Assembly (NCBI GenBank): GCA_963759295.1
Contig: CAVWYT010000003.1
Coordinates: forward strand, 1-64,000
Direction: 5' to 3'
DNA: 64,000 nucleotides
Origin: WHSW01 sp963759295
GTDB lineage: Bacteria; Actinomycetota; Thermoleophilia; Solirubrobacterales; 70-9
Shown: piece by piece, positions 63,330 through 64,000 of the stretch
Position numbering within the stretch: the stretch's first letter is position 1
How the letters are laid out: the number at the start of each line of letters is the position of its first letter
The notes under the pieces: generated by a model
The model's input: only the letters and a program-made list of their open reading frames with translations
What the model was told of the DNA's origin: nothing
The model's database searches: none
Program-made: the position numbers and the translations under genes

Positions 63330-63629
63330 CTATGCGGCCTCCGACTCGTCCTCGTAATAGCCGATCCCGAGCCGCTCCTGGAGCTCGTCGTGATAGATGC
63401 GGGCGGCGCTGTGCTCGCGCGCGAGCAGCTCCCCCGCGGCCGCGGCCGCGCCGGCGAACGCTCCCGCGGGCGAGTCGGCACTCGCCGACGCGATCAGATC
63501 GTCGCGCTCGAACGAGGCCTGGGCGAGGTAGTACGGGCTGCTCCCCTCATCCTGGAGCGCGATCTCAACGACGATCCGGCAGAAGCGGCCTGCCCGAAAG
63601 TCCTCGACGTTGGTTCGCTCGCGGGACAT
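63330..63629 (-). CDS. Hypothetical protein (99 residues)
   Basis: The ATG at 63629 follows GGAGG. The product begins RERTNVEDFRAGRFCRIVVE, continues IALQDEGSSPYYLAQASFER and ends in an Ala-rich helix and an acidic tail (YYEDESEAA). It looks like a small alpha/beta protein, but I do not recognise the family. It converges with the oxidoreductase gene. Confidence 0.6.
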   Translation of the reverse strand: MSRERTNVEDFRAGRFCRIVVEIALQDEGSSPYYLAQASFERDDLIASASADSPAGAFAGAAAAAGELLAREHSAARIYHDELQERLGIGYYEDESEAA

Positions 63630-63796
63630 CCACACCTCCTGATCGTGGTCCTCGGTCAGCGAGGCCACGGTAGAGCGCCGCGGGGACGGACTCGAGCGAT
63701 TCCATTGACGCAGACCTGCCCGCCATAGCTGATTTGCGCCCCGCTGGCCGGGTAGCCCTCCTGCGCAGGGACCCAGCAAGGCGGAAGGAGAGAGGA

Positions 63797-64000
63797 ATGT
63801 CCACGTACCAGGTTGCGCGCCAGCGGGACGCTTACGGGGGGATCAACTGGGGAGCCGCGTTCTTCGGCTGGCTGGTTGCGGTCGGCATCGGCGCCCTGCT
63901 GACGGCGTTCGTGAGCGCGGCCGGCGCCGCGATCGCCTTCTCGGAGTTGGACACGGTCGGCGAGGCGGTCTCGAGCGCCGACACGATCGGGATCGTCGGT
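63797..64000 (+). CDS. Membrane protein, N-terminal part (cut by the window end)
   Basis: The ATG follows GGAAGGAGAGAGG. The first 68 residues read TYQVARQRDAYGGINWGAAF, then FGWLVAVGIGALLTAFVSAA and onward, giving at least one membrane helix plus the start of another domain. Actinobacterial membrane proteins with a YGGINWGAAFFG start are known, but uncharacterised. The 3' end lies beyond base 64000. Confidence 0.7.
   Translation, partial: MSTYQVARQRDAYGGINWGAAFFGWLVAVGIGALLTAFVSAAGAAIAFSELDTVGEAVSSADTIGIVG

Noticed and set aside
1..64000. CRISPR arrays, rRNA genes, intact insertion sequences, replication origin
   Set aside because: Looked for regular repeat-spacer units, rRNA core sequences, transposase motifs with terminal repeats, and DnaA-box clusters. 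None was seen.

Overview
The window is very G+C-rich (estimated by eye, not computed) and encodes a high-GC actinobacterium, most likely a soil member of the Thermoleophilia/Solirubrobacterales. That placement is inferred from content: many SnoaL-like paralogs that begin MSQENV/MSEEN and end AAGL(S/R)E, secreted proteins with DTTPP-type Ig-like repeats, a giant SARP/BTAD regulator fused to STAND ATPase and WD40 modules, DUF5995, DUF899, GlsB-type membrane proteins and an F420-dependent-type oxidoreductase fold. No rRNA, CRISPR array or intact transposase was seen. There are three intact tRNA genes: Ser-UGA, Ser-GCU and Arg-ACG.

Many genes continue in another frame after a single-base indel, often in G/C runs, while conserved motifs persist on both sides. 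This affects the ABC permease, the beta-propeller protein, the arylsulfotransferase, the MMPL protein, the LivK-type lipoprotein, the SARP-WD40 giant, the multicopper oxidase and the TIR-WD40 protein. It suggests residual consensus errors (for example from uncorrected long reads) as much as real decay. Such genes are annotated across their full extent with the breaks noted. Truly truncated genes are marked as pseudogenes.

Layout. 0-7 kb: ABC-2 exporter pair, GH26-like secreted glycosidase, GlsB-like protein, secreted serine protease with Ig-like repeats, and a secreted beta-propeller. 7.3-9.7 kb: a 2.2-kb segment bounded by a direct repeat of the 3' end of tRNA-Ser(UGA), holding a broken arylsulfotransferase and a truncated PLD-like gene, which looks like a decayed integration site. 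9.7-12.5 kb: remnant of a sugar-lactone oxidase, then a PLP racemase/aldolase-type gene and a CoA-transferase in one operon. 12.5-14.5 kb: a second tRNA-Ser (GCU) whose 5' end is duplicated around gene debris. 14.5-18.3 kb: WS/DGAT acyltransferase, SnoaL protein, NADP/F420-type oxidoreductase, and a secreted glycosidase behind a candidate structured leader RNA. 18.5-21.1 kb: tRNA-Arg followed by prophage debris, including an HK97-type prohead protease. 21-33 kb: secreted and membrane proteins, enoyl-CoA hydratase, MMPL, TPR protein, histone-like basic protein and a LivK-type lipoprotein.

33-38 kb: one about 1,680-residue SARP-BTAD-ATPase-nSTAND1-WD40 gene. 38-41 kb: repeat-bearing surface protein, VIT-family transporter and APC permease. 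41-45 kb: a divergent MarR-controlled cluster (VOC, cupin, flavin monooxygenase, SRPBCC) with a clear palindromic operator. 45-50 kb: DUF1801, ureohydrolase, methyltransferase, DUF899 and a second MarR/SnoaL divergent pair with its own inverted repeat. 50-58 kb: flavoprotein, tiny proteins behind duplicated leaders, a tandem SnoaL array with Shine-Dalgarno signals inside the conserved C-terminal codons, DJ-1/PfpI, and a multicopper oxidase carrying two inserted CPMHP metal-binding modules. 58-64 kb: an M4 protealysin-like protease with its emfourin-like inhibitor, a convergent TIR-TM-WD40 protein, an oxidoreductase and two small proteins, the last cut by the window edge.
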